Positions 54,412-63,851 of a stretch of 64,000 bases of DNA are shown in pieces. The DNA is from Nitrosomonas supralitoralis (GTDB lineage Bacteria; Pseudomonadota; Gammaproteobacteria; Burkholderiales; Nitrosomonadaceae). Made by a program: the position numbers and the translations under genes. The notes beneath the pieces are model-generated. The model made no database searches. It was not told the DNA's origin and saw only the letters and a program-made list of their open reading frames with translations. Within the stretch, counting starts at the first letter, position 1; every line of letters begins with the position of its first letter. The stretch is from contig NZ_PXXU01000006.1 in the NCBI RefSeq assembly GCF_003011925.2, positions 47,348 through 111,347 on the forward strand. The letters run 5' to 3'.

Positions 54412-56160
54412 TTATAAGCCGCTAATTTCGCCCTCGCGGCGAGGATCGGCGCCACCTTCGAGTCCGGTTTTTGTGTCGATGCGAATCACGTGCAAACCGC
54501 TGGTTTGATCCTTTAGCTTAATGCGATGGCCACGTTCGCTCAGTCGTGCCAGAGTTGGCTCGTCAACGTGACCGCGCTCCAGTTCCACGTCGTATCCCAT
54601 GGCAACAATATGTCCATCGGCAATGGCCTCAGCAACAGGTAATTCCTTGGCCAGAATGCGATAAAGACTACCGGCAACATAGTTGATAATCCTTGCCCCG
54701 CCGGGACTGCCAATCGCCAATAGCGCTTTGTCGTCTTTAAAAACAATGGTTGGCGCCATCGATGAGCGCGGGCGCTTACCAGGCTGAATCCGATTGGCGA
54801 CCAGGGCACCATCGATATCCTTGGGCGTAAAAGAGAAATCAGTAAGCTGATTGTTCAATATAAAGCCGCCGACCATGATTCGCGAACCAAATGCATTTTC
54901 AATACTACTGGTCATACTCACCACATTACCCTCGGTATCGACAATGCTCAAGTGAGTGGTGGAAGGAAGTTCAGGCGAGTTGCTACTAAGGCGAGGTTCG
55001 GCGCCTGGCGGTAAGCCTGCATTCACTTTGTCAATTACTGAACTATTGCTGATCAACATTGCACGCTGGCGAAGATAATCGTGGTCTATCATACCTTGAG
55101 TGGGTACGCTGACAAAAGCAGGATCTCCCATATAAGCATTTCGATCAGCAAATGCCAGCTTGGAAGCCTCAATAAAGCCATGTTGCCAGTCGACACGCTT
55201 GCCATAACGCATTTCGTAATTTTCCAATAAGCTAAGAATCGCCAGCACCGTGGTGCCACCGGAAGATGGAGGTGGAACGCCGCAAATTTGGTAAATTCGG
55301 AACTGCCCACAGATTGCTTTGCGCTTTTCTGGCTGATATGCCGCCATATCAGAGAGGTTGAGACGACCTGCACGGTTGGGATCACTCTTTACAGCCTGGA
55401 CGATTTGTTCGGCCAATTCTCCACGATAAAAATCAGAGACGCCAAGGATGGCAAGGCGTCTAAGCGTTTGTGCGTAGGCCGGATTTTTCAGCAGACTCCC
55501 TTTGGTCTTGGGTTGCCAACCTGTTTCAGTCTGGCTGTAAAAATAATCTCGGATTTGCGGATTCACTGCTACTCTGGGCATGCGGTTTAGCAAAATGTGC
55601 AACCGTTCGGAAATGGCAAAACCCTGCTCGGCTAGCGCAATAGCGGGTCTGAATAAATTTGCCCATGGCAGCTTGCCATGCTCCTTGTGACTTGCTTCCA
55701 ACATCGCCATTACGCCGGGTACGCCTACCGAGTGGCCGCCAATAACTGCACTAAAAAAATCCATTGGCTGGCCATCGGCATTCGAGTAATGAGTCTCTGA
55801 CACTGTCGCAGGCGCGGTTTCCCGACCATCCCAGACGACCAGTTCGCCGCTCTTCGCTTGCCAATGCAGCATAAATGCGCCACCGCCAATTCCCGAGGAC
55901 TGTGGTTCGACAAGACCAAGTACCAATTGCGCAGCAATGGCGGCATCAACCGCAGAGCCACCCTGGCGCAAAATTCTTGCAGCAGCGCGGCTTGCGTGTG
56001 GATTGGCAGTTACGGCCATTGCTTTGTTGTAATTGGCTGACTTGATCGCGCTAAAGCCACTGGCAGCCTCGGGTGCAATAAGGGGATCGCTGGCATGGGC
56101 TAATACGCCGTAAAGACACAGCGCAGAAAAAAGCAACGGTTTTATACTCAGCCAGTGCAT
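54412..56160 (-). CDS. ggt: Gamma-glutamyltransferase
   Basis: 582 residues. Signal peptide to about residue 23 (LYGVLAHA). The precursor is self-cleaved before the catalytic Thr in STTHLSIVDTEGNVVSMTSSIENAFGS, giving large and small subunits. Glutamate-binding landmarks: WDGRETAP, GIGGGAF, PPSSGGTTVLA. It hydrolyses or transfers the gamma-glutamyl group of glutathione in the periplasm. GGAGAAA precedes the start. No terminator found; it stands alone. Confidence 0.96.
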   Translation of the reverse strand: MHWLSIKPLLFSALCLYGVLAHASDPLIAPEAASGFSAIKSANYNKAMAVTANPHASRAAARILRQGGSAVDAAIAAQLVLGLVEPQSSGIGGGAFMLHWQAKSGELVVWDGRETAPATVSETHYSNADGQPMDFFSAVIGGHSVGVPGVMAMLEASHKEHGKLPWANLFRPAIALAEQGFAISERLHILLNRMPRVAVNPQIRDYFYSQTETGWQPKTKGSLLKNPAYAQTLRRLAILGVSDFYRGELAEQIVQAVKSDPNRAGRLNLSDMAAYQPEKRKAICGQFRIYQICGVPPPSSGGTTVLAILSLLENYEMRYGKRVDWQHGFIEASKLAFADRNAYMGDPAFVSVPTQGMIDHDYLRQRAMLISNSSVIDKVNAGLPPGAEPRLSSNSPELPSTTHLSIVDTEGNVVSMTSSIENAFGSRIMVGGFILNNQLTDFSFTPKDIDGALVANRIQPGKRPRSSMAPTIVFKDDKALLAIGSPGGARIINYVAGSLYRILAKELPVAEAIADGHIVAMGYDVELERGHVDEPTLARLSERGHRIKLKDQTSGLHVIRIDTKTGLEGGADPRREGEISGL

Positions 56161-56569
56161 TTCATTTCTCCGAAAAGATCAAACGTGTAGAGAGTGCCAC
56201 TTCCTGTTATGAGCAGTAAAGTTAAGTCAGATGAAGTAAAAGGTCAAACACGATTGAAATTGAAAGTTTCCTCAGAACCTTCCAACACACTGATGCCTGT
56301 CGGTGTCATTTTTTTAACTAAAATCAGCAGCCTATGATGGATTGTAAATTTGCACTAAAAGATAATATAAATTACTAAAAACAAGATGCCGAGGCGTTGT
56401 TAGTTTATTTGATAGGGAGTCCAGGTTATAAAGCCAAATGTTCATTCAGTCTGCGATACTCAATTGTTTTCGCGATAAGCTGATTGTTGATTATCTTAAT
56501 GTCCGATAATGCCGCAATCGTTCGCGTTGGCGAAAAAAATGCTCGAGTCAGATTCCTCCCATTTTTATG
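56161..56569. other. Intergenic stretch with one member of a diverged repeat
   Basis: About 410 bases upstream of ggt. Bases 56447-56530 are about 75 percent identical to 59767-59848. No gene recognised. Confidence 0.4.
56447..56530 (+). repeat. Diverged repeat, copy A
   Basis: Shares CAGTCT, CGA, a GCTGATT core, ATTATCT and a TCGTTC end with 59767-59848 in the same orientation, roughly three bases in four identical. It flanks the tyrosinase region on its left. Confidence 0.5.
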
Positions 56570-56606
56570 ACTCAAGACAAACAGAGAAAATCTGTTTGTC
56601 TTGAGT
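56570..56606 (-). terminator. Stem-loop terminator after the tyrosinase gene
   Basis: The arms ACTCAAGACAAACAGA and TCTGTTTGTCTTGAGT pair perfectly over 16 bases with a 5-base loop; on the minus strand the stem is followed by CATAAAAATG. Confidence 0.75.
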
Positions 56607-56658
56607 TGTGATTTTATTGCGATTCAGACTTTCAATATCCCTACCTATCAACTTTGTA

Positions 56659-58149
56659 TCAACCTCGAGTTATGCGGATGGTATAGGGGCCTGTCCCGAT
56701 AGGCGAATAGTGTCTGACGCGAACGAAATATTCACCAGGTGCGAGCTGACGACGGATCAGGGCATTGAAGGAAACTCCCGCATCGTCATTGCTGGCAATT
56801 TCCGGTATCTGACTATTCGGCCCATGCAAACTCATAAAGGTATCTGTCGGTCCATTCGTCTGAATAGTATAGGTATCGCTAGTGATTATATTAAATCGGT
56901 ACACATCACTTTCGTTTGCTGCGGAAATAGCCGCACTGATACTTGCGCCATCCACAACGAGCTCGGGGATAGGGATTGGAGTGGGGCCGGGGCCAGCATC
57001 ATCGGATCGAACGGCAACTGCATAATTTCCTGTTGCGCTCGAACTGTAAAGCCGAATACGCAAATAGTAAGTGCCTGCTGAAAGATTTCGCGTGATTTGT
57101 GAATTAAAATTTTCGCCTGCATCATCGTCTGAAGCTACTTCGATATTCGGATCATTAGGACCGAAGAGCGTCATGAAGGTATCGGATGGCCCAGTGGTGT
57201 ATATGGTATAAGGGCCGAAAGATGGGATTTCGAACCGGAAAACATCAGTTTCTCCCGCTGTTCCAATATCAGCCTGGGTTGGATTAGCTCCAACAACAAT
57301 CAGCGGTATGGGTGGTTGAGGCTGGATGACAGTGTCATCATATTCGATGCCTAAAGCGATACTATTTAGCACATCGATAGGTCGCGATCCGATCGGTCCT
57401 GAAGGTGTGTTATTCATTGGATCGGTCAAATTCTGTCCGAAAGGACCGCCGTTGGCTGGAAGGTAGCCTTGATTCGGGAAGCGTATTTGCCATTCATGCC
57501 AAATCTTGTCCACCATACAATGATGCATAAAGAACACCGGATCATTCGGAGAGGTCATCGGCAGCATAGAAACACCGACCCAGACATGTCCACGATTGTG
57601 AAGATTAGGGCCGATCCAGCCTTCTACTTGATTACGGAAGCTTGGATTGCTGTTTATGTTCCATGAAGGCATATCATAAGGCGTGACAGCCATGACTTGA
57701 TCGATTTCAGTTTGAGTGGGTAAGGTTGGTAGTCCGTTTTGACCAAAAGCTCGCATAAGAGGGCCCGCCGGCAATCCGCTGGAATTGACGATTGTCCATT
57801 GTCCAGTGCGGAATGGTCCATTCCGGACAACTCCACTAGCATCTCCATTTCCCCCGAGCAAGTCGTCATTCCACATGGAGGCATTGGCTCCTCCCGATGG
57901 CCAATTCCAGTAGGGTATTCCGAGATTTGAATTGCCAGAGACGCGCTGAAGTTCTAACTCGAGATCAAAAATAAAGCGACGGTGCCAAGGCAGGAAGGCA
58001 GGACATCGATGAATTGCACTCATAATAGCGTTTGCGTGCCTGAGAACAAATTGATCATAGATGCCTTCTGTTTTTAAAGCCTGAATGGCGGTAACGAATT
58101 CTGTATGTTCGGCAGCAGTCAGCGTATTTGCATCTTTTCTGATAGCCAT
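56659..58149 (-). CDS. Tyrosinase-family copper oxidase with two C-terminal PPC-like repeats
   Basis: 496 residues. The type-3 copper domain (1 to about 265) has CuA ligands His38, His47 and His56 (in AIHRCPAFLPWHRRF) and CuB ligands His184 and His188 (LHNRGHVWVG) plus the MHH at 208-210 in SPNDPVFFMHHCMVDKIWHEW. Two repeats of about 100 residues follow (DVFRFEIPS...TFMTLFGPN and DVYRFNIITS...TFMSLHGPN), resembling bacterial pre-peptidase C-terminal domains. No signal peptide is visible, which is odd for PPC domains. It should oxidise phenols to quinones. A 71-residue gene lies 32 bases upstream. Confidence 0.93.
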   Translation of the reverse strand: MAIRKDANTLTAAEHTEFVTAIQALKTEGIYDQFVLRHANAIMSAIHRCPAFLPWHRRFIFDLELELQRVSGNSNLGIPYWNWPSGGANASMWNDDLLGGNGDASGVVRNGPFRTGQWTIVNSSGLPAGPLMRAFGQNGLPTLPTQTEIDQVMAVTPYDMPSWNINSNPSFRNQVEGWIGPNLHNRGHVWVGVSMLPMTSPNDPVFFMHHCMVDKIWHEWQIRFPNQGYLPANGGPFGQNLTDPMNNTPSGPIGSRPIDVLNSIALGIEYDDTVIQPQPPIPLIVVGANPTQADIGTAGETDVFRFEIPSFGPYTIYTTGPSDTFMTLFGPNDPNIEVASDDDAGENFNSQITRNLSAGTYYLRIRLYSSSATGNYAVAVRSDDAGPGPTPIPIPELVVDGASISAAISAANESDVYRFNIITSDTYTIQTNGPTDTFMSLHGPNSQIPEIASNDDAGVSFNALIRRQLAPGEYFVRVRHYSPIGTGPYTIRITRG

Positions 58150-58181
58150 GAGAATTTCCTCCTTCTCTCAGTCTGTTTGAA

Positions 58182-58397
58182 TTACTCTTTTACATGGGAA
58201 AACTCGACAGTATGTTGGACGATTGCTCGAGCCAGTTCCAATAATGAATCATATTGAGTGTAGGGCAGATATTTTGAAGAAAACTTGTTCTTTACTCGAT
58301 CATGTTGGTAATCAATTACCTTCCCCTTTATAAGCAGGTGGATATCATTTTTTATCTCAATTTCGCAACTTTCAAAGGTCTCTTTATAATTTGCCAT
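58182..58397 (-). CDS. 71-residue protein encoded just upstream of tyrosinase
   Basis: Contains YKETFESCEIEIKNDIHLLIKGK, then DYQHDRVKNKFSSKYLPYTQYDSLLELARAIVQHT. Soluble, no signal. AAGGAG lies upstream at good spacing. No family recognised. The spacing of 32 bases to the tyrosinase start implies co-transcription; a role as copper-loading or chaperone partner is possible by analogy to the Streptomyces MelC1-MelC2 arrangement, but the sequence shows no His-rich motif. Confidence 0.7.
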   Translation of the reverse strand: MANYKETFESCEIEIKNDIHLLIKGKVIDYQHDRVKNKFSSKYLPYTQYDSLLELARAIVQHTVEFSHVKE

Positions 58398-58526
58398 GTT
58401 GTGAACTCCTTATTTTGGATAATGAAAATTTATCTGCCCTTTGTATAAAAAAAATTTTTACTGTGTTAGCCTCTGCAACTTTTGAAAAGTCCGTTAATTA
58501 ATAATAAATAGCATCCTCTTCCTTCG

Positions 58527-59003
58527 TTATTCAGTCACCTCGCACTGCAGTTTCGAATTGGATATATTTCCGTTATGACGCCCGCGCCCATGGATCACAG
58601 CAGAAAAATCAACAAAGTATCCATCCAGCCTATGGTAATTTAAATTTGCAAACCCTAGCGTCCTCGGAAAATCCGATATCGCACCTTTCGATTCTTTTGT
58701 CATGGTAGCCAAGAGTTCTAGGCTTATAGTTCCTATAGAATAGGATGCCTCAAATTTTCCTGATTTTGTTATATTCTCAACCATAAAGCATCCCTCATAG
58801 CGAGCCTTTAGCTTAAAAGTGCCATTTTTCGAAATGATCAGCTTTCCAGAGTGAAGCGTCGGTATCCCTGTGCAGTCATTCGTGTCGGCTGAACTAACGT
58901 AGCAAGTCATATTTCTTAAATTGAAAGGTTCCTGTGACATTGCCGTAGTATTTTTATGAATGAGTATCGAGATACCCATGAGAATCATAGCCGATGGTTT
59001 CAT
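58527..59003 (-). CDS. Secreted hypothetical protein
   Basis: 158 residues. N-terminal hydrophobic stretch MILMGISILIH, possibly a signal peptide. Four Cys in the mature part (TCYVSS, DCTGI, GCFMV, QCEV) suggest two disulfides in the periplasm. Beta-rich pattern with GKLIISKNGTFKLKARYEGCF, followed by GYFVDFSAVIHGRGRH. No family recognised. Confidence 0.55.
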   Translation of the reverse strand: MKPSAMILMGISILIHKNTTAMSQEPFNLRNMTCYVSSADTNDCTGIPTLHSGKLIISKNGTFKLKARYEGCFMVENITKSGKFEASYSIGTISLELLATMTKESKGAISDFPRTLGFANLNYHRLDGYFVDFSAVIHGRGRHNGNISNSKLQCEVTE

Positions 59004-60109
59004 GGCGCCTTCCTTAAGAGTCCAGCAGAATCAGGGATAATCCAGCAATTGTCTCTTGTGGCAACTATTTTTACGCTTACTGGCGATCATTTCACGCCTA
59101 TGTTCGCAGAAACGATATCAAACAATTGTTTGCAGAATCATCAATGCAAGTTTGGTCTTCTGGGCATTTGATGGCCTCAATTTTATAACTTTCCTTATGT
59201 CCCGCTGGTTTGTATTCTGGTTGATCGCTGAATATGCCTATCAAGGCCATTTCACCTGCGCACCATAGGTCTTGTCATTACACCCACAAATCGAAGAATA
59301 CCTTATTGCAAATTGTGGACCTGGTCTAGCTGAAGGCGATGTCATTACTACAAAAACGATCATCAAATATGATTGAGCGCAGTGCCGAAATCATGACCAA
59401 GACGGGAATGTCATATAACCGCATTTCATTATCTACTTCAAGAATCTCTTTCCTCTTTGCTGCTATGTTTCACAATACTAGACTTGCAAGTAACATACAA
59501 ATTAAAAAGTCATTAATTTGGCATGGAAGAGCTGGCAATGATGACAAAGAAACATCTGATAAGAATCATGTGGTCAAATCACGAGGTTATTTTTGAGCTT
59601 AATCGTTGTCTGGATTTGCTGAACGAAGGAAGCTGTTCAAGGTGATTTCAGTGCCTGCGTAACGCAGGTCATTCAAAACCACCCTTGTTTCTACTATTTG
59701 TCGCGCTCATCATTAAAATGGCTATTGTGCTGGATAACTCATAAGATAAGAAGCCCAGAGCTTACCCAGTCTACGAAATTGAATCGCTTCCGCAATATGC
59801 TGATTATTAATTATCTAGATGCCCAGCCGTGTCCGCAGTCGTTCTCCACCTTTAATAAAACAATCAAGTCTGGTGTTTTGAAGCACATTGACACGTGCTA
59901 CCTCGACGTGAGTAGAACTTAATCAATATAACCATTCCAGTCAAAAGTTCTGCTAAGGCTTAATGAATATTGCTGATGCTTATGTGCGATAACGAACAGA
60001 TCATCCTTAATCGATTCGTTAAAGTTGAGAGCGGAAGGTTTTGTCAATGCTTCTGATTTTTAATTGAGAAAATGTCTTCGTAGTAAAAATACAAATTCAA
60101 GGAGAACTT
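59004..60109. other. Long stretch without a recognised gene
   Basis: About 1.1 kb. Short open frames at 59339-59596 (plus) and 59698-59922 (plus) lack ribosome-binding sites and family resemblance. Holds copy B of the diverged repeat at 59767-59848. It may contain decayed genes. Confidence 0.4.
59767..59848 (+). repeat. Diverged repeat, copy B
   Basis: Partner of 56447-56530, same orientation, about 3.3 kb apart, roughly 75 percent identical over 82 bases. The two copies bracket the tyrosinase and the two small genes beside it. Confidence 0.5.
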
Positions 60110-60562
60110 ATGAAAATTACTAATAAAGATAAGCAAAACATCTCAATAAAGAGCGTTCTAATGGTTACTGTAGTATTCGTTGTGCTTGGCTTGACGGGCT
60201 GTCAGCAAGAGGGGCCGGCTGAAAAAATGGGACAGAAATTAGATCGTTCAATTGAGAACGCTGAACAAAAGATAGGTAAAGAAATAAACGAAGTGAGAAA
60301 ATCATTAACCGATAAATCCGAAGAAAGTATTCAATATCTTGATGATTCGGTTATTACCTTAGATGTTCAGGCAGCAATATTGAATGATCCATTGCTTGAG
60401 GTATCTGACATTAAAGTAACCACAGTTAATGGCATAGTGCAACTGAGCGGCATGGTTGATTCTCAGGAACTTGTTGACAGAGCAGCAGAAGTGGCTTCTG
60501 CTCAGAAGGATGTGAGATCTGTAGAAAACAATCTGATCGTCAAAGTCGTTTTGGCTGAGTAA
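60110..60562 (+). CDS. BON-domain lipoprotein
   Basis: 150 residues. Signal ends VLGLTGCQQ (Cys31). A helical, charged region (about 40-80; MGQKLDRSIENAEQKIGKEI) precedes one BON domain (about 83-148; DDSVITLDVQAAILNDPLLEVSDIKVTTVNGIVQLSGMVDS). AAGGAG precedes the ATG. The DUF1207 gene starts 9 bases after its stop, so the two form an operon. Confidence 0.9.
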   Translation: MKITNKDKQNISIKSVLMVTVVFVVLGLTGCQQEGPAEKMGQKLDRSIENAEQKIGKEINEVRKSLTDKSEESIQYLDDSVITLDVQAAILNDPLLEVSDIKVTTVNGIVQLSGMVDSQELVDRAAEVASAQKDVRSVENNLIVKVVLAE

Positions 60563-60571
60563 GGTACAATA

Positions 60572-61714
60572 ATGATTTGTTTGCGAATTATCGGTGTGCT
60601 TGGGCTCATGTTGTCAAATGCAGCCGTAGCACAAGCAACTCTTCCGAATGATGCCTATATTGCTGGTTATGCAACCAGTATGTTACGGTATAAACTGAAT
60701 TTGGACATACCAACTCTCATTGTGCAAAATGGTGTCATCATTTTACCGCAAGATAGTTTAAATATTCCTGATCAGTCACATGTTGTGCAGATGTTATCGG
60801 AAATTGCGGGAGTTAATGAGGTTAGAATAGAGAAAGCTATTACCAAGGTTCCAATAGCGACCGCTCCCTCACAACCCATCCAGCAATCCGCAGATCAAAC
60901 TGTAGCGATAACGAAAACTGATCCCACATTATTTCCAACCGGTTTATTGCCTAGTGGTCATTTATTCAAACCATTATTGGCGGATCCTCGGTGGGCACAT
61001 TTTTCAGCTTCCTATCGCCATTTCTTAAATGATAATTTTGAGGGAAGAAACATCGGTGCAGTTAGCTTTGGCGAAACAATACCGTTTTACCGCGGGAATT
61101 TCGGACGTTCGCTTGTTCAATGGGAAGCAGGGCTCCAGGCTGCGGTTTTTAGTGATTTCAATTTAGGCGCTTCATCATCTGATCTCATTAATACAGATTT
61201 TATTGCCTCGGCATATTCAAGTGTGCGTGCAAAGCAATTTTCAGCATTTGGTCGAATTTATCATCAGAGTTCACATTTAGGTGATGAGTTTTTACTGAGC
61301 AAAGTAAATTCTACATTTGAACGTATAAACCTAAGCTATGAAGGTGCGGATCTTAGATTGTCCTATGAATTTCCCTATGGAATACGCTTATATGGTGGAG
61401 GTGGTGGCTTATTCCATAAAGAACCATCTTCACTCAAAGTATGGATGACGCAATATGGCATTGAATTTCGAAGCCCATGGCGTATGGAATTTGCGCCGAT
61501 ACGTCCTGTTGTTGCGGTTGACTTCAAGAATTTTCAAGAAAATAACTGGGGCACAGACGTCTCAGCCAGGGCGGGAGTTCAATTCGATAATTTGCAAGTG
61601 CTCGGTAGAAATCTTCAGATACTTTTGGAATACTTTAACGGAAATTCCCCAAGTGGTCAGTTTCTTAAAAACAACGTGGAATATATTGGGGTGGGGGCTC
61701 ATTATCATTTCTGA
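60572..61714 (+). CDS. DUF1207 outer-membrane protein with BON-like N-terminal part
   Basis: 380 residues. Signal peptide ends near AVAQA (about 22). Residues 25-95 (DAYIAGYATSMLRYKLNLD...GVNEVRIE) resemble a BON domain. The DUF1207 part (about 120-380) begins LLADPRWAHFSASYRHFL and ends GVGAHYHF with a terminal Phe, the hallmark of an outer-membrane barrel. Function unknown; its operon partner is a BON lipoprotein, so the pair probably acts at the outer membrane. Confidence 0.85.
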   Translation: MICLRIIGVLGLMLSNAAVAQATLPNDAYIAGYATSMLRYKLNLDIPTLIVQNGVIILPQDSLNIPDQSHVVQMLSEIAGVNEVRIEKAITKVPIATAPSQPIQQSADQTVAITKTDPTLFPTGLLPSGHLFKPLLADPRWAHFSASYRHFLNDNFEGRNIGAVSFGETIPFYRGNFGRSLVQWEAGLQAAVFSDFNLGASSSDLINTDFIASAYSSVRAKQFSAFGRIYHQSSHLGDEFLLSKVNSTFERINLSYEGADLRLSYEFPYGIRLYGGGGGLFHKEPSSLKVWMTQYGIEFRSPWRMEFAPIRPVVAVDFKNFQENNWGTDVSARAGVQFDNLQVLGRNLQILLEYFNGNSPSGQFLKNNVEYIGVGAHYHF

Positions 61715-62205
61715 TTCCAATAGAAATATTAAGCAGTTCTTTACCAAAATTTCTTGTCATTGCTCAAATCACAAACGTGACTGATCTATAGGGTCACAAT
61801 CAATAACAATCCGCATTCGTTATCTATGTTGAGTTACTCTGCTAAGTTATCTGCCGGTGGCTGGTTGCATGTTTTATAGCTTTCTTCCATTTTGGAATGG
61901 AATGCCTGGCACTACTTAAATACAACAACCCGAAGCCAATAAGCCGTCTTTTTCAATTATCATCAGGAGTTCGCGATGAGTGTTTTCATGAAATGTAACT
62001 TATTAAATTAACATCTTAATTAACTGTTGCGGTTGGCGCTTGAATTCAGCATACTATCAATGCACCCAACGAGATGCACACAACGACGTTTGGTGTTGTT
62101 CTTCACAAGCAAAAGGAATCTTGATTTTGGACCAGTACGTCATCTTGATTTTTGAATTAGAAATATAACTAATGAAAGATGGCTACTTTATTAGGAGAAT
62201 ATAGC
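61715..62205. other. Intergenic region without a recognised gene
   Basis: About 490 bases between two plus-strand genes. A short frame near 61977 (11 codons) is the only other candidate. No terminator with a T-run recognised. Confidence 0.35.
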
Positions 62206-62754
62206 ATGAAGAAACTGTATATTAAGCTCTCTTTGTTTATAACTTTGTTGATTGGACTAAGTGTCGTATATGCTGCAAATGATTTGAAATTCGGAGCAGA
62301 CCTAAGCGGCGCGCAAGAAGTTACCACTCCAGCAGGTGGAGTAGTAACTGGTGCTACCGGCACAATTGAGGTTGAATTTGATTCGGCGTTAACCAGAGCG
62401 CAGTTTCGTATCACGGTGCGCAACGGCACAGGAATAACACAGGCGCATTTTCACTGTGCATCTGCGGGTGTGAGCGGAACAATCGTGGCCTTTCTTTTTG
62501 GTCCCGTAGATCCGCCAGTGGATGTGGGTGAAGGATCTGTTGAAGGTACCCTTGATAACAGAAATATAATAACGCCTGAAACGCCTGAAGCTATTGAAGC
62601 ATGTGGCGTGCCGCTCAATAACATTGCTTCTCTGGCTTTCGCAATGCGTGCAGGAAAAATCTACGCGAATGTGCATAGTACAGCTTTCCCGGCAGGCGTG
62701 ATTCGGGGTCAGTTATTAGAAGATGAGAATGATGACGGAAACTCGGATCAGTAA
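62206..62754 (+). CDS. Secreted CHRD-domain protein
   Basis: 182 residues from MKKLYIKLSLF with TTAGGAGA upstream; the frame opens 9 codons earlier. Signal peptide ends VVYAAND. The CHRD domain follows (LSGAQEVTTPAGGVVTGATGTIEVEFDS, ITQAHFHCASAGVSGTIVAFLFG, IYANVHSTAFPAGVIRGQL). An acidic tail EDENDDGNSDQ may bind cations. CHRD domains occur in chordin and many bacterial exported proteins; role unknown. Confidence 0.88.
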   Translation: MKKLYIKLSLFITLLIGLSVVYAANDLKFGADLSGAQEVTTPAGGVVTGATGTIEVEFDSALTRAQFRITVRNGTGITQAHFHCASAGVSGTIVAFLFGPVDPPVDVGEGSVEGTLDNRNIITPETPEAIEACGVPLNNIASLAFAMRAGKIYANVHSTAFPAGVIRGQLLEDENDDGNSDQ

Positions 62755-62798
62755 AAGAGTGGAAGTAAAAAGTTGATACCATTAACCAAGTCTGAAAC

Positions 62799-62828
62799 GT
62801 TGTGCCGGGCTTATTTGCCCGGTACAAC
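62799..62828 (+). terminator. Stem-loop after the CHRD gene
   Basis: GTTGTGCCGGGC and GCCCGGTACAAC pair over 12 bases with one G-U, loop TTATTT. No clear T-run follows. Confidence 0.55.
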
Positions 62829-63226
62829 GGATTATGCAAAACACTATGAAGAATGGGGAAAGTGAACGTTGGTACTATTATTCTAAGCAGATACTGTTTG
62901 AATGCACATGTGAAGTGGTCTCCTGCAACTGTACAGCTGAAAGTAGAATTAAGCTCTGCTAGTATTAGTAGTATTAGTAGTATTAGTTAATCAAGCCCAA
63001 GCAGCTTGACGGGCGATCTTGAAATGTATGACAAACTTCATTCGTGGTAAAAGGTTTATCAATAAATTAAATGGCTATGTTCGCGTTAGTTGTTGGTCGC
63101 TGTAGATAAACACTAATTATCATTTATAAACAGATTTTTAGAGTAAAAACCAAAAATTGGTATTTTACACAAATTGAATAGGTTACATGACCACCAATAA
63201 CTAACGCCAATATAGCCAATCAAATA
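62829..63226. other. Intergenic region with a 9-base tandem repeat
   Basis: About 400 bases. TAGTATTAG occurs three times in tandem at 62961-62987. No gene recognised. Confidence 0.45.
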
Positions 63227-63385
63227 TTATTTTGCAGGAGGCACGACAATAATTGTCTCTTTCGCGCCAGGTTCACCTTGCGGCCCTTGCGGCCCTTCTG
63301 GGCCTGATTTACCTGAGCCAAACGTTATACACCCTGATATCCCGATCAGAACTATGATTGCTGATAAAAGTCTGAATTTTTGCAT
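63227..63385 (-). CDS. 52-residue collagen-like lipoprotein
   Basis: The frame begins MQKFRLLSAIIVLIGISGC, a lipoprotein signal with Cys19 as the acceptor, and continues with GSGKSGPEGPQGPQGEPGAK, a run of Gly-X-Y triplets rich in Pro, then ETIIVVPPAK. AAGGA lies about 8 bases before the ATG. Small lipoproteins with short collagen-like segments occur in proteobacteria; function unknown. Too few triplets for a stable triple helix alone, so any trimer would need other contacts. Confidence 0.7.
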   Translation of the reverse strand: MQKFRLLSAIIVLIGISGCITFGSGKSGPEGPQGPQGEPGAKETIIVVPPAK

Positions 63386-63698
63386 CGGATTTTCCTTACT
63401 TAGTTCTAAAATTTATTTCAGTTAATTAATTATAATGTCGATTCAACGGCAATTCTGTGCGCTACCGTACAGAATCAATAAGAGGGCTGTGAGGTTAATT
63501 GATTAGTGATATGAAGTGGCATCAACCCATTAATAGCGCTATATCATCATCGACGCATCCTTCTGAGGCCATCAGTTATTCTGTAGATATCGCCAAAGTT
63601 AACTTCATAGTGTGCCGGATGAGCTAAGCCATCTCCTCATTCCGGGAGCCTTCTGTCCGAATTGCTTTGACGACATACCCTCGAGACATCTTCAATAT
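63386..63698. other. Intergenic region without a recognised gene
   Basis: About 310 bases between the collagen-like lipoprotein gene and the mini-element. It should hold the lipoprotein promoter. Nothing else recognised. Confidence 0.35.
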
Positions 63699-63707
63699 AC
63701 TTAACAT

Positions 63708-63851
63708 CACTGCTGTCCCGTTTAAGGGGATTAAATCATTGAAACTACTAAAGAAACAATTTTCATGTCCCAGGTGAATTTAGGCATTTATTTTTCTTTT
63801 TAAATCAATTTGTTAACATGATATCAACTTTAAGTTAACGGGACACTAGTG
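63708..63851 (+). mobile_element. 144-bp non-autonomous IS4-like mini-element with 9-bp target duplication
   Basis: The left end CACTGCTGTCCCGTTTAA and right end GTTAACGGGACACTAGTG are inverted repeats with 14 of 18 positions equal. The flanks carry an exact 9-base direct repeat, ACTTAACAT, at 63699-63707 and 63852-63860. Inside, a plus-strand frame IKSLKLLKKQFSCPR with a TGA stop resembles a transposase C-terminus, so the element looks like an IS that lost its middle. The end sequence matches that at bases 99-116. Confidence 0.8.
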
